A model generated the notes under the pieces. That model did no database searches. It was given only the letters and a program-made list of their open reading frames with translations, and was not told the origin of the DNA. A DNA stretch of 64,000 bases from Caenorhabditis remanei (Eukaryota > Nematoda > Chromadorea > Rhabditida > Rhabditidae). The stretch is from assembly GCF_010183535.1 (NCBI RefSeq), contig NC_071332.1, positions 15,810,001 to 15,874,000 of the forward strand. Reading direction: 5' to 3'. Below are positions 33,004 through 43,479 of the stretch, piece by piece (positions within the stretch are counted from its first letter, which is position 1; the number at the start of each line of letters is the position of its first letter). Both the position numbers and the translations under genes were made by a program.

Positions 33004-34767
33004 ATGGCTCACAAAATTATTGTCGAAAAAACTCTTGACTACTACCCTCAGGGCTCGCAACGGTTGGTTTTTTCTTGATTTTGAATATAGAAGCACCCTT
33101 TTATTAGAGGCGCACCATGAAAAGCGGTTTGAATAATAGTGACGTAACCTTACATGGAATGTACTATTACTTGAATTTTTTTATGAAAGGGTTTTCAAAA
33201 AACTGGTCAAGATTTTGTATTTATAGTGCGTATTGTTAGTTACCCGAAAATTATCGTGTCGTCATGTCGACTTTCCTCATCACAAAACTTTTTCAAAAAC
33301 AATTTTTTCAATATTATGAAATTTCAAATACCCGTAACTTTTTAAATACTATTAGAAAAAACGTTGAAACTTGGAGAACTTGTTTTGAAACCTATTTTAG
33401 TTTGAAAAATAGATTTTGTGCTATTTTAAGAAAAAAATGTCCGAATTTTCAAAAAGGGGGACCACATGAACTATCGCCTGGAAATAAAAACAGTTTTTCT
33501 AAAAACGACCCAAAACTGGTTTTTATCGCTCTGAAGCATAAACTATTGACATGTTTAAAATTTTGAAATTTTTAGATGGAGTCAGTTTTTGAAACGTTAA
33601 CTATTTAAAAAAGTTTTTTAAAGAAGATTATTAGTTTTATTCTGATTAATGTCACATGTAGACAATGAAAAAAATTGGATATTTTTTTTGCTTCACAAGA
33701 TACTTTTTTCCAGAATTGCCTCTCCTGTGTCTGATGAAAGGAAGCATCCGAAGGAATTAAACGAAATGATCGATCATTTGGAACAAAACAACTTCAAAAC
33801 AATCGATTTGACGTCGATCCACGTTTCGAATCCAGGTGTTTACGATACCAATCTTGACTCTTTCCTGGATTACATTCATCGAAAAGGATGGAATAATAAT
33901 GAGAAACCACATTTTGTCACTAATAAAAACCTTTTGAAAAGTGTCGCAGCTTCGAAAACCAATTTAATATATGCCTGTCGTATGAAAGGAGTAACCTTCA
34001 TGATAATTGGTGGAACAAATACACCCGTCAGTTTAGGTTTGGGACCTGTTTTCGAACATATTATGACCGAAAAAAGTAACGATGAAATTGAAATTAAAGG
34101 AGTGTTTGAAGCAACAGTTCCACGTGAAGGAGGTGACTCCTTCAGAATTTATTATTCTGGACAAATAGATGCTGTAACTAAAGACGAAGGTGGTGAGAAA
34201 GTAATCAAGGGGCATCGACTAATTTATTCTTTCCAGACAATATTCGTCACTTCGAACTCAAGCTCTTCGAGAATACCAAAAGCGGAGATGAAGTCTTTTG
34301 GGATAAAGTCTTTTGGAAAAATAGCGGTTGCATTTTTTATTGGCAAGCCTTTTTTGGAAATTGTGAATCGTTGATATTTGGTTTTCGAACAGGTAAGCAC
34401 CGATGGAATAGAATTGATCCTTATCATCTTTATAAGGTATGTGATATATTGAAGACGTTCTTCAGAAAAACTGATAAATTGGTTTAAGATAACAGAAATG
34501 AATGTGCAGGACATGCCAAAAAAAGCAGCTGTGAAATTGGAGAATGAAACCTGGACTGTAGAAGATGGGGAAAAAAACTTGTTATCTTTGCTCACTCTTG
34601 TCAACAAGTTCGTCACTTCGGATAAGGATTGCTTTGTTTTCGAAAAAAATGAAATATATTCATCTGGTTGGATTGCGAAGCGAGATAAGAAAAAAATTGT
34701 TTCCAAATTTCAAAGCGTGATTAGAGAGAAACTTTGCACCGTGACTCGTCCTTCTAAATTCCAATAG
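33004..34767 (+). CDS. DXO/Rai1-like decapping nuclease family protein
   Basis: Member of the DXO/Rai1 (Dom3z) family, which removes faulty or non-canonical 5' caps and degrades the RNA. Exons: 33004-33062, 33714-34192, 34237-34436, 34510-34767; open frame, 331 residues. Family signs: KGVFEATV (Glu152, the GxxxE-type position), YYSGQIDAV (170-172), FELK (185-188), then FWKNSGCIFYWQAFFGNCES and IFGFR (226-230). The usual ExD metal-binding pair reads Gln170-Ile-Asp172, so one acidic ligand is replaced while Asp172, Glu186 and Lys188 remain. That could mean reduced activity or a non-catalytic role. Intron 2 is only 44 bp; reading through it gives a false ORF. A broken relative lies head to head at 32.4 kb. 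Exon 1 (20 residues) is the least certain part. Confidence 0.72.
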
Positions 34768-34907
34768 TCATTCTTCGATTGTCCTATTCTCTTTTCTTTT
34801 CTTATCTTCTTCCCATTCATGCACTTGTCTTGTTACGTTTTTATCACCTATAATAACCATTTGCTTCTCCGTTATCGTCTTTTTTAAGTGTAACTACAAT
34901 TATTGAA

Positions 34908-34913
34908 AATAAA
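34908..34913 (+). terminator. Polyadenylation signal AATAAA of the DXO-like gene
   Basis: AATAAA about 140 bp after the stop codon, following a T/C-rich stretch. Confidence 0.5.
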
Positions 34914-36743
34914 TGAAAGTGTTATCTTGAAAAGCACTGACCTCTTTTATCAACGCTCCTGTAAAATAGCGAAGTTGCTGAAACTCTGGCGAAACACTCA
35001 TCTGAACGTTCCGTTTGTTTTGTGGGGGGAACTAAAAACGTATTAGGACCAGGACTTTACTGCCATGGTGTTTGCACAGTCCTTCAAAGTGATAATCCGC
35101 GACAGAGCGCGATTGCGACGATCGCTGGCGCGATTCTCGTTTTTCAGCTTAAAACCGATTATACACCGATTTCTCGAAATTTCAGCATTTTCGCTGGTTC
35201 AAAAGTAGTAACAAATGTTCTGCGGACAAAAATACATCGTTTAAGTGTAACCTTCTCTCACATTGTCGAAAAATAAGAGAGTTGAAAGACTTTTAAGAAA
35301 ATCAACTAAAAAAACCATTTTTTGCCATTTTCAGAAGAAATACGAAAAATTGGAGCGATTTCATTTGTTCTCGTTAAGTAACATTTATGAAGATGACTGT
35401 TGCGAACATTTTAAGCCTAAATACGTGTTATAATATTCAGAACTGGAATTATTGAATCAATTTTTAAGTTCAACTTTTTTCAAAAAATTCAGTTTTTTGT
35501 TAATTTTTCAGTCTAGAAGTACTTGAAAGGATTCAAAATAGCATAACGGCAACTGGAAATACTTAATTAGCAGGAGAAATGCACTTTTTATTGAAAATTC
35601 GAGAGTTTTTTGTTTCTCAAAAAAAAAATAAAACTGACTTTTTGGCGTTGAAAAGCGGTATATCATGGTTTGATGGGCACCTATTCACTTATACGCCTTT
35701 TTTTTCGACGAATTCACTCGTTTTATCATAGAACTCGGCAATTTTGCTCGCATGCTCAATTAATTGAATTTCGGGTTACTGTAGAATTTAAAGGGAGGCG
35801 ACACAAAACTTTAAAAACGGGAAGCGCGCCAGCTATGTCTGTTGTGCGCATTATCACTTTGAATGACTGTGGTTTGTGTTATTTGGCCAAGTTCGTATAA
35901 AAATAGTTATTACTTTTCAGAGTGAGGTTGTTGTCAGTAAAATGTATAAAAACGATCAACTTCATATAAAAGTAAACAGAATACAGTGTTGCACATTTTA
36001 TTAGGGAATCGGAAGCGAACATTTTTCGGCGGAAGGCGGAAGGCGGAAAGCGGAATGAAAAAAGTGCCAAAAAGGCGGGAGGCGAAATGAACATGAATTT
36101 TTTAGAAGACAATGTTGACCTTATTTTGTTGTAAAAAGCCCTTAAAAAGGTTAAATTTGTGTTAAAATTAGTTTTTTCGATAAAAACTTATAGCTTTGCT
36201 GCGAAAAATCCTTAAAAGTATCAGTAAATTTGAGTAGGCGAACAAATTTTGGAAGGCGGAAAAAATCTTAAAATTGCGGAAGGCGGAAGGCGGAATTCCG
36301 CTCAACTCTGTTTCAGATACAAATTGTGCATGACTCGGTAAAATATATTCGTTCATAAAGTATGATTTATTTAAAAATTGCGTCACTTAACTTCAATCGG
36401 TCATAACAGTCCAGGGTTGACAGGAACAAAAAGTGATTGACTAGTAAGCTGATAAGAATAAAATTTTGAACATTTTCTTAGTTGATAATCTTTTTTTACG
36501 AGCTCTTCCTAACAAGTTATAGCTCGTATCATAAAATTGAACTTCTTGATTTGTTGCTTGGCTAGACTGTATTCCATCAACCTGGTCGTATCAAAAAATG
36601 CAAACAACCACATGTGTTTCTGCCTCCAAAGTATTCGAACAGTTGATCACTACACCTCTATTGTGGCTACACTAACTGCGTCACTTCTCTTCGTGCACTC
36701 TCTCACTCTAGCCAGTCTACCCCAGTTGATCTCTACCCAACCA
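34914..36743. other. Intergenic, repeat-bearing
   Basis: No coding exon seen between the DXO-like gene and the monooxygenase. 36010-36310 carries CGGAAGGCGGAA-type repeats related to 4145-4470. 36480-36530 resembles a fragment of the foldback family inner arm. Confidence 0.5.
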
Positions 36744-36751
36744 TATAAAAG
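36744..36751 (+). promoter_or_regulatory. TATA box of the monooxygenase gene
   Basis: TATAAAAG 38-45 bp before the ATG, followed by GAGAGGGG. The spacing fits a very short 5' UTR. Confidence 0.5.
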
Positions 36752-36788
36752 AGAGGGGTAACCAGTGCATTTTCATCAGTTGTATTCG

Positions 36789-39029
36789 ATGCCTTCTGAA
36801 AAGAAACAACTTCTTATTGTGGGCGCTGGAGCTTCAGGGCTTCCGTCTATTCGGTAAGGGACTCTTTTTTTCAGTCTTCCTTGTTTCAAATCTCTAATTC
36901 CAGACATGCCCTACTGTATCCAAATGTTCAGGTGACTTGCTTTGAGAAGTCGAATGATATTGGTGGATTGTGGAATTACAAACCTCATCAGACAGATTGT
37001 AAGTTTAGTTGAGAATAATAATTTCTTATCGAAACCATTTTCAGTGTCCACTGTCATGAAGTCCACCGTAATCAACTCATCGAAAGAAATGACTGCATTC
37101 TCCGATTTCCCACCAGAAGACACAATGTCCAACTTCATGCATAACACAGAGATGTGTAGATATCTGAAGAATTATGCGAAGAATTTCGGGCTCACAAAGT
37201 ACATCAAGTTGAATCATGCCGTTGTTTCGATTGTTCGAAATGATGACTATGCGGAGACCGGGAAGTGGAGAGTCAGATATACAGATGGGTTAGTTTTATT
37301 TATTTGTTAGAAGGGATAAGAACCTTATAAGAGTAGAATTTTATATTAAAAACTTTAATAACTAAAAACGGTGGTAAGCTGAAATTGTAGGCCTTTTGAA
37401 ACGGGTTTCCCATTTTCACAGCAGACAGATGAGCCGAGCTATAAGATTGTTTTGCCCGATATTTGTTGAAAAGTAACTAACGAGAAGTTTCTGTTTAACT
37501 TAGTTTATTTAGCTCTTAGGGAAAATTTGATACCAGTTTCAGATTTCCAGCAGATTCAGCTCTCCTCACTATATAGAATACAAATCACAAAATATTTCGA
37601 ATTGTCATAATTACTTCAACAAGCTCTAGGAAGAAGCTCTAGAAAAAGTGATCAACAACAAAAATGATTAGTATGAATTTCTTAAAGTTTTGTTAATTGA
37701 TAGAGCTTGACTGACTTATTCCAGGTGTTTTCAAATTTTCTTTCCAGGAACGGAAAAGAGCACGAGAAAATTTTCGATGGAGTAATGCTATGCTCTGGAC
37801 ATCACGCACTTCCCCACATTCCGAACCCATGGCCAGGACAGAAACAATTCGAAGGACGAATCATTCATTCTCATGATTATAAAGATCATCGTGGCTATGA
37901 GGATAAGGTTGTCGTCGTGGTGGGACTCGGCAACTCAGGTGGAGATTGTGCAGTTGAGTTGAGTCGAGTTGCGAAACAAGTCTATTTGGTCACAAGACGT
38001 GGCAGTTGGGTTTACAATCGATTGTTTGATAGAGGAGAACCAGTGGATATGGTTTTCAATACGTAAGATTCTATAGTCTATAAGCTTTTAACTTTTTCTT
38101 ATTCCAGAAAATTCCAAATGCTCTTCTCTCAAGTTGTTCCAACTCCAATCCTTAATTGGAGTTTCGAAAGACTTCTGAATAGAAGATTTGACCATGCAAA
38201 GTATGGACTCAAGCCCGAACATTCCGCTTTGGGGTGAGGAGTCCTCTATGAAGTTATTCCATCAATATTTTTGGTTTCAGAGCTCATATAACTATCAATG
38301 ACGAGTTACCAAACCGTATTGCGTGTGGAACTGTTAGAGTCAAGCCAGGAATCAAAGAATTTTCCCAGAAATCGATTAAATTTGAAGATGGATCTGTAGT
38401 GGAGAATGTGGATGAAGTGATCCTAGCCACCGGATTCTCATTTCATTTCAATCTTGTCGAGGGAGAAAAATTGATAAAAGTGAATGAGAATAAGGTGGAT
38501 GCATACAAATATGTGTTCCCATTGGCGACTGCGGATCATAATACTTTGGCTATCATTGGATTGATTCAACCAATCGGATCAATCATGCCGATAAGTGAAA
38601 TGCAAGCAAGAGTCTACATGGAATCGTTTGCGGCTGGAAGACCATTACCAACTCGAGCGGAGGTATGAGATTGGATATCTATAAATCAATTAGTAATAGT
38701 CTAATTATCAATAATTACAGATGAAAGCTGACATTATCCAAAAACGAGAAGAAATGAGTCGCCGTTACGTGGAGAGTCGTCGCCACACTATTCAAGTGGA
38801 TTATGCGAGTTATATGCATGAACTCGGGGATCTCATCGGATGCAATCCCGATATGAAAAGTCTTTTGATGTGGAAACCAATGCTCGCTTGGAAAGTATAC
38901 TTCGGTCCATGTGTCCCGTATATCTTCAGATTGAATGGACCAAACAAGTGGGAAGGAGCAGAGAACGCGATTTGGGATGTGGAGTATAGAGCGGAGAAGC
39001 CAACCAATAGCAAGTTGGAAAGAAAGTAA
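36789..39029 (+). CDS. Flavin-containing monooxygenase (FMO)
   Basis: NADPH- and FAD-dependent enzyme that oxygenates soft nucleophiles such as amines and sulfides, usually at the ER. Exons: 36789-36853, 36904-36998, 37045-37288, 37748-38062, 38108-38233, 38281-38662, 38721-39029; open frame, 511 residues, a normal length for the family. Motifs in order: FAD-binding GAGASG at 12-17; the FMO signature FEGRIIHSHDY at 169-179 (FxGxxxHxxxY, complete); NADPH-binding GLGNSG at 194-199; ATGF in exon 6. No strong C-terminal membrane anchor is seen, as the protein ends KPTNSKLERK. All key residues are present, so it should be active. A TATA box and an AATAAA signal frame it. C. elegans has several fmo paralogs; I cannot assign one. 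Confidence 0.93.
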
Positions 39030-39078
39030 TTTCTTTTGTACTTTATCTTATATATGTCGTATTATTAACTTTTATTCC

Positions 39079-39084
39079 AATAAA
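39079..39084 (+). terminator. Polyadenylation signal AATAAA of the FMO gene
   Basis: AATAAA (in TTCCAATAAACATAG) 50 bp after the stop codon. Confidence 0.6.
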
Positions 39085-39149
39085 CATAGAAAGCCAAAAC
39101 GAAATATTTTTCATGTAAACCACAAAATGTGTTTTGAACAAAAAAAAAT

Positions 39150-39295
39150 CTGACTTGCAACGAGTCGGAAGTTCAGTAATAAACTGATTTTTTAGGCTTC
39201 AAAAGTTGTTTTTTCAAAAAAAAAAGAAGGAAAATTTTCAGAATAATTGTAGCAAAAAAAGTTCAAAAATTCAGACCTCGACTTTCGCAAGTCTG
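39150..39295. repeat. Short element with GACTTGCAA-type ends
   Basis: Starts TGACTTGCAACGAGTCGG and ends CGCAAGTCTG, like the GGCCCGG MITE family but without the GC-rich core. Lies between the FMO gene and F-box copy H. Confidence 0.4.
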
Positions 39296-39316
39296 TTAAA
39301 AATTATTCATCGAATT

Positions 39317-40617
39317 CTAATTATTTTCGAAAGCTCTAAAATGAACAATCATTTTAATTTCTGAGTTATTATCATTTGATTGAATATGAAACCATCCGAT
39401 TCTCTTCTTCTCAATCCCAATTGAAGCGATAGTTCCATCTGATCTTAAGATGTGATAACCGGTCCTGATAAGTCGCCCCCAAGAATTTTTGTGTGATCCG
39501 ACAAATCGATTCAATTGGATTGGAGAGTTTCTGAATATAACGCACAACTGGTTTGACAAGTTCAACCAGAAAAGCTCACCTATAAACAGCTTTTTTATTC
39601 TTCCAGTCCTTTGTTGGCAATTAAATGAACTCTCCTTTAACACATTTGTCAATATTGATATCCTCTTTGAATTCAATCATAAGTGCTTCCCAATTCGGAC
39701 TCCACCCATCTCTCCATTTTTGTATCAATGCTTTGAAATCTGCTTGGAGAAAGTTAGATCTCGAGAGAAACACCATTTGAGATTTGATCTCCTGCAGTTG
39801 TTGAAAAGTTATCCAGTGAGAATACAGAATATTTAGAGAATCTAAACGATTTTCCAACTGACTGAAGTCAAAACGGTAATTAGCACTTGGGTTAAACCAT
39901 AAATTTAGCCTATTTATCGATTTCTGTCTGGTCAGAATGTTGGTCAAAATATCATTCTTTGAAGGATCATCTGAGGTGTCCCCAGATAATTGAAATTGTT
40001 GAACAGGTTGTTCACAGAATAAATCCAATATCAACTGATTTTCTTCAATGCCAAACATTTTATAATCAAATGCAAATGCTTGAATTTCTTGATGAAATAT
40101 TTCAGAGATGTGGAAGCATAAGTTCCTGGTAGCCGATATAAGGCAATCCGATGTGCGAAGACGGAGGCTATACTCGGTGGTTGTAATAGTTCTGGAAGAC
40201 ACAGAGAAGTTAGATTGTCTGAAATTTCTGTAACGTACCCATGACCACCAGTCCCATGTTCAACAACTCTTCTACGTGGATCCCATGATGCCTCTTTCTC
40301 CGGACGCTTCTTCCTCATATAAAAAACCCAGTCATGAGCTGGTAAATATGAGAATTGGAGATGTATCTCATAGTGAGAATCAATAAAAACATGGAATTTA
40401 GTGAGTGTCTCCTTGCACTGAGAAACCGCACGGATGGTCTTGCATATTGATTTCGTGTAATTACTGCATAAGGACAGGGAGATTCTGGGAAGAAAAACAG
40501 TTGATGAATAGGAATTCTTGGAAACAAAACTTACATTTCAAATGGAGTGAATAATTTCAGAACTTCATTTAAAGCAACTCTCGGGAGTTTCAGAAGACAG
40601 AATTTTGACTGTGTCAT
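39317..40617 (-). pseudogene. F-box/FBA_2 copy H with one nonsense codon
   Basis: The most diverged copy. Exons: 40617-40535, 40484-40239, 40191-39580, 39530-39317; all junctions keep frame over 385 codons, but a TAA at 39623-39621 interrupts exon 3 right after VKGEFI, where intact copies have Asp. Downstream the frame still reads LPTKDWKNKKAVYR and a good exon 4 to AFENN. Exon 2 is 108-123 bp shorter than in the other copies, and its promoter lacks the family block. With only one lesion, it could be a recent null allele, or the 326-residue truncated protein could still be made. Confidence 0.7.
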
Positions 40618-40937
40618 TGTTACTTTTTTATGGAATAATGGAAGAGAATGAGACGTTGATACATAGAAATGAGTGCCCCGGGAAGGTTAACAGATGATGA
40701 AGGAATCGCGCTCCATTAGACTTGGAGGTTAATTCAAATTAAAAAAGTTTTCTATTAGCTATATCGTTGTGGCATTTTGATGCGCAGCTTAATCGACCAT
40801 TTTTTGAGACGATTTATGTTAATTTTCTTGCTTTTTCGAGATCAGTTCAATTAAAAAAAAAGAAATTTGCAAAAAAAATTTATTTCAAGTTTTGCGCTGA
40901 TTTCGGCGGAGCGCAGGTGATTTTTGTACTCAATCCC

Positions 40938-41199
40938 AGACTTGTCACTTTTTTTCCTGATTTCGGCCCGGCCCGGCCCGGCCCGGCTCTTTTGAAACAT
41001 TTTGAGTTTTTGATTTTTTTTTTGAAAATTTTTTGAAATTTTAGGAAAAATGTGAATATATATGATAATTTAAGCATTTTTACTCTATTTTTTCGAAAAA
41101 TTTCAAATAAAATTTGGTAAAAACGGGTTCCCATTTTTTGAAATCAGGAAAAATTTTGGCCCGGCCCGGCCCGGGTCGGCCCGATTTTTGACAAGTCTG
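40938..41199. mobile_element. MITE with AGACTTGTCA ends and GGCCCGG core
   Basis: Ends AGACTTGTCA and TGACAAGTCT; both arms carry GGCCCGGCCCGG tracts and AT-rich stretches. It is flanked by an exact direct repeat CTCAATCCCAG (40929-40939 and 41200-41210), overlapping the tip by up to two bases, so the target duplication is about 9-11 bp. Noncoding. Confidence 0.65.
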
Positions 41200-41432
41200 C
41201 TCAATCCCAGCCCCAGTGCCCAATTAAATTTATCCCTGAGGGTAAAATTTTAACCACCAATAAAACACCCTTGAAAATTAAATATGAGAGAAAGTAGTCT
41301 TCTATAGAACTCGAGAGAACACATTCATTCTGTACATAACTTAAAAATTGTAGATTATATTTGTACATGTCGTTGAATACATTCATTCAAAAATATTGTA
41401 AAAACACACCGAACAAAAAGATAATAAATCAT

Positions 41433-42844
41433 TCATTCAAGTCCAAAAGCTCTGTAATGTGACATCATCTGAACTTCAGGATCTTCATTATCCGATTGAA
41501 TATGAAACCATCCGAATCTACCGGTCTCTATTCCTATCGAGGCAATGATTGCATCTCGTCTTAGGATATGATATCCAGTTCTGATAACTGTTCCCCATGA
41601 CTTTTCGATCGATCCTTCGAATCGATTGAGTTGAATAGGTGCGTTTCTAAAAACAATCTTGTATCTACAGATATAGAGCTAAGAAAACGAAATAACTCAC
41701 CTGTAGATCACACTTTTCCTTTTCCAATCTTCTGGTTGCAGATTGATATATTCTCCATCGACACATTCGTCAATATCAATATCTTCATCGAATTCAATCA
41801 TCAGTACCTTCCAGTTTGGATTCCACCCATCTTTCCATTCATCAATAATTAATTTGAAATCTTCTTGCAGAAAATTTGATTTTGTGAGAAACAAGTGTTC
41901 AGTATTCATTTCCAAAACTTGTTCAAAAGTTATCCAGTGAGAAAACCAAATACGCATGCTATATAATGAGTTCTTGAATTGCTCGAAGTCAAAAGTGAAA
42001 TCAGAGCTTGGATTTATTCTCAAATCCAATGTACGTGTGGCATTTTGTTTTTTCAAAATAGAAGTTAACACATCATTTTTGGGAGAGTCGTTCGATGTAT
42101 CCCAAGTTAATTCGAAGCAACCGACCGGTTGTTGACAGTATAAATCCACAATTGCTTCGTTCTCTTCCCTACTGTATAAATCCTGCTTAAGAGTGAGAAA
42201 ATACACTTTCTCATGTAATATTTCAGAAACGTAATCAGCCAGTTTTTTTGAAGCAGACAGTAGATTTTCAGAACTATACACATGGAGTAAATGACAAGTA
42301 TATGAAAATCTTCTGAAAAAGTCATGTAATTACGTTGTTTTGGGAGGTAAACAAAACTCACCCATCACCCCTGAGATCATATTCTTTTTCACTGACAGAA
42401 GTTTTCCAGTATGGGAAGTAGATATTTTCTATCGGCTTTGATATGTTTTTCCATGACGATTTTCTTGAACGGAACAATTTCATAAGCCCTCTAGTGAACA
42501 TTGACCAACATCTATTCTCCTTTGTGTTTTTTGGTTCAGGACGTTTTTTCAAGACGATTGCCCATCTTTCAAATTTTGAAAAACTGAATTGAAAGTATAT
42601 CTCATCAATAGCTTTGAACCAAATTCCTAAAGAGGAGTCTGCGTTTCTGCGAGGCACTAAACGGATCGACTGGCATATTGATTTTGTTCTTTTACTACAA
42701 AAGGAGAGAAAGATTCTGTAAAAATAGAAGATATGGAGATTTCGTGTTCTTAAAAACTTACATTTCAAATGGAGTAAGTAGTTTCAAAACTTCATTTAAA
42801 GCAAGAACAGGAAGCTTTAAAATGGGAAATTTGGAGAGAGACAT
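41433..42844 (-). CDS. F-box/FBA_2 protein, copy I
   Basis: Exons: 42844-42762, 42715-42362, 42312-41701, 41646-41433; open frame, 420 residues, ending SHYRAFGLE like copy D. F-box MSLSKFPILKLPVLALNEVL; core EDFKLIIDEWKDGWNPNWKV; last exon TGYHILRRDAIIASIGIETG. It is the closest relative of D/E by subtype but clearly diverged, so D and I are not the product of the same recent event. The family promoter block is upstream at about 42845-43020. Appears functional. Confidence 0.84.
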
Positions 42845-43270
42845 TGCTATTTCTCGGTGGGTAAATGGAAGGTGGAAACGGATAATTGGAATAGAACGTC
42901 GGGTTGCATATTATTGGGGTATTAGGCAGATGTGGCAGCTGCTGCTCAGGTATAATTAGTGACCGAGAAAAAGAACAAAAAGGGACAGAGATTACGGACC
43001 AAATGCATCAAAGACACCGACAAATGTAATAATCCCTGCTTTTTGAAAACGAGGAATCTCTAGCAATTTAAAATATTAGAAGAGCCCAATATTATAGTTA
43101 AAAATTGCAATTTCATTTCATGAGAAGATCAGGAAAAAACAAAACAACAGTACCCAAAAATGCCAAAAATACTGCCGAATGAGATAAAAACAAATATACA
43201 GTACGAAATAGATACTGTAATACGAACAAAAAACTGTTCGATGAAGAAACAAGAAACTTGGAAGTCGCTG

Positions 43271-43316
43271 CAACAAACCCATCTGATCTTAAGATATGAT
43301 ACCCATGCATAAAAGG
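43271..43316 (-). pseudogene. F-box exon 4 scrap (lost copy)
   Basis: The minus strand reads FMHGYHILRSDGFVAA, a piece of F-box exon 4, with nothing before or after it. It lies just past the shared spacer upstream of copy I, the position where the next tandem gene's 3' end would lie. Confidence 0.65.
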
Positions 43317-43479
43317 ATCTTATTAGAATTTTTATTAGAAAAAGAGAAAATTGAAATACATGATAGTGAGATACCGGTTTTATTGCGTCGAGTTGGCGGA
43401 AAAAGTGATAGGAAAAATTATTTGAACTAAGTTGTTTGATTTATGATTATAATTGTTATATACACGTTTTTAGAATTTC

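Noticed and set aside
33264..33566. 100-residue plus-strand frame inside the first DXO-like intron
   Set aside because: Ends before the next exon, has no splice signals that keep frame, and does not resemble the DXO family.
34193..34374. Read-through end of the DXO-like exon 2 frame
   Set aside because: Removing a 44-bp intron (GTGAG to TTTCCAG) restores the conserved FELK and FWKNSGCIFYW core, so the read-through C-terminus is not real.
35022..35276. 84-residue plus-strand frame
   Set aside because: No domain, no splice partners, lies in repeat-bearing intergenic DNA.
43266..43321. tRNA or regulatory RNA near 43.3 kb
   Set aside because: The sequence is a fragment of F-box exon 4, recognisable as FMHGYHILRSDG, not an RNA gene.
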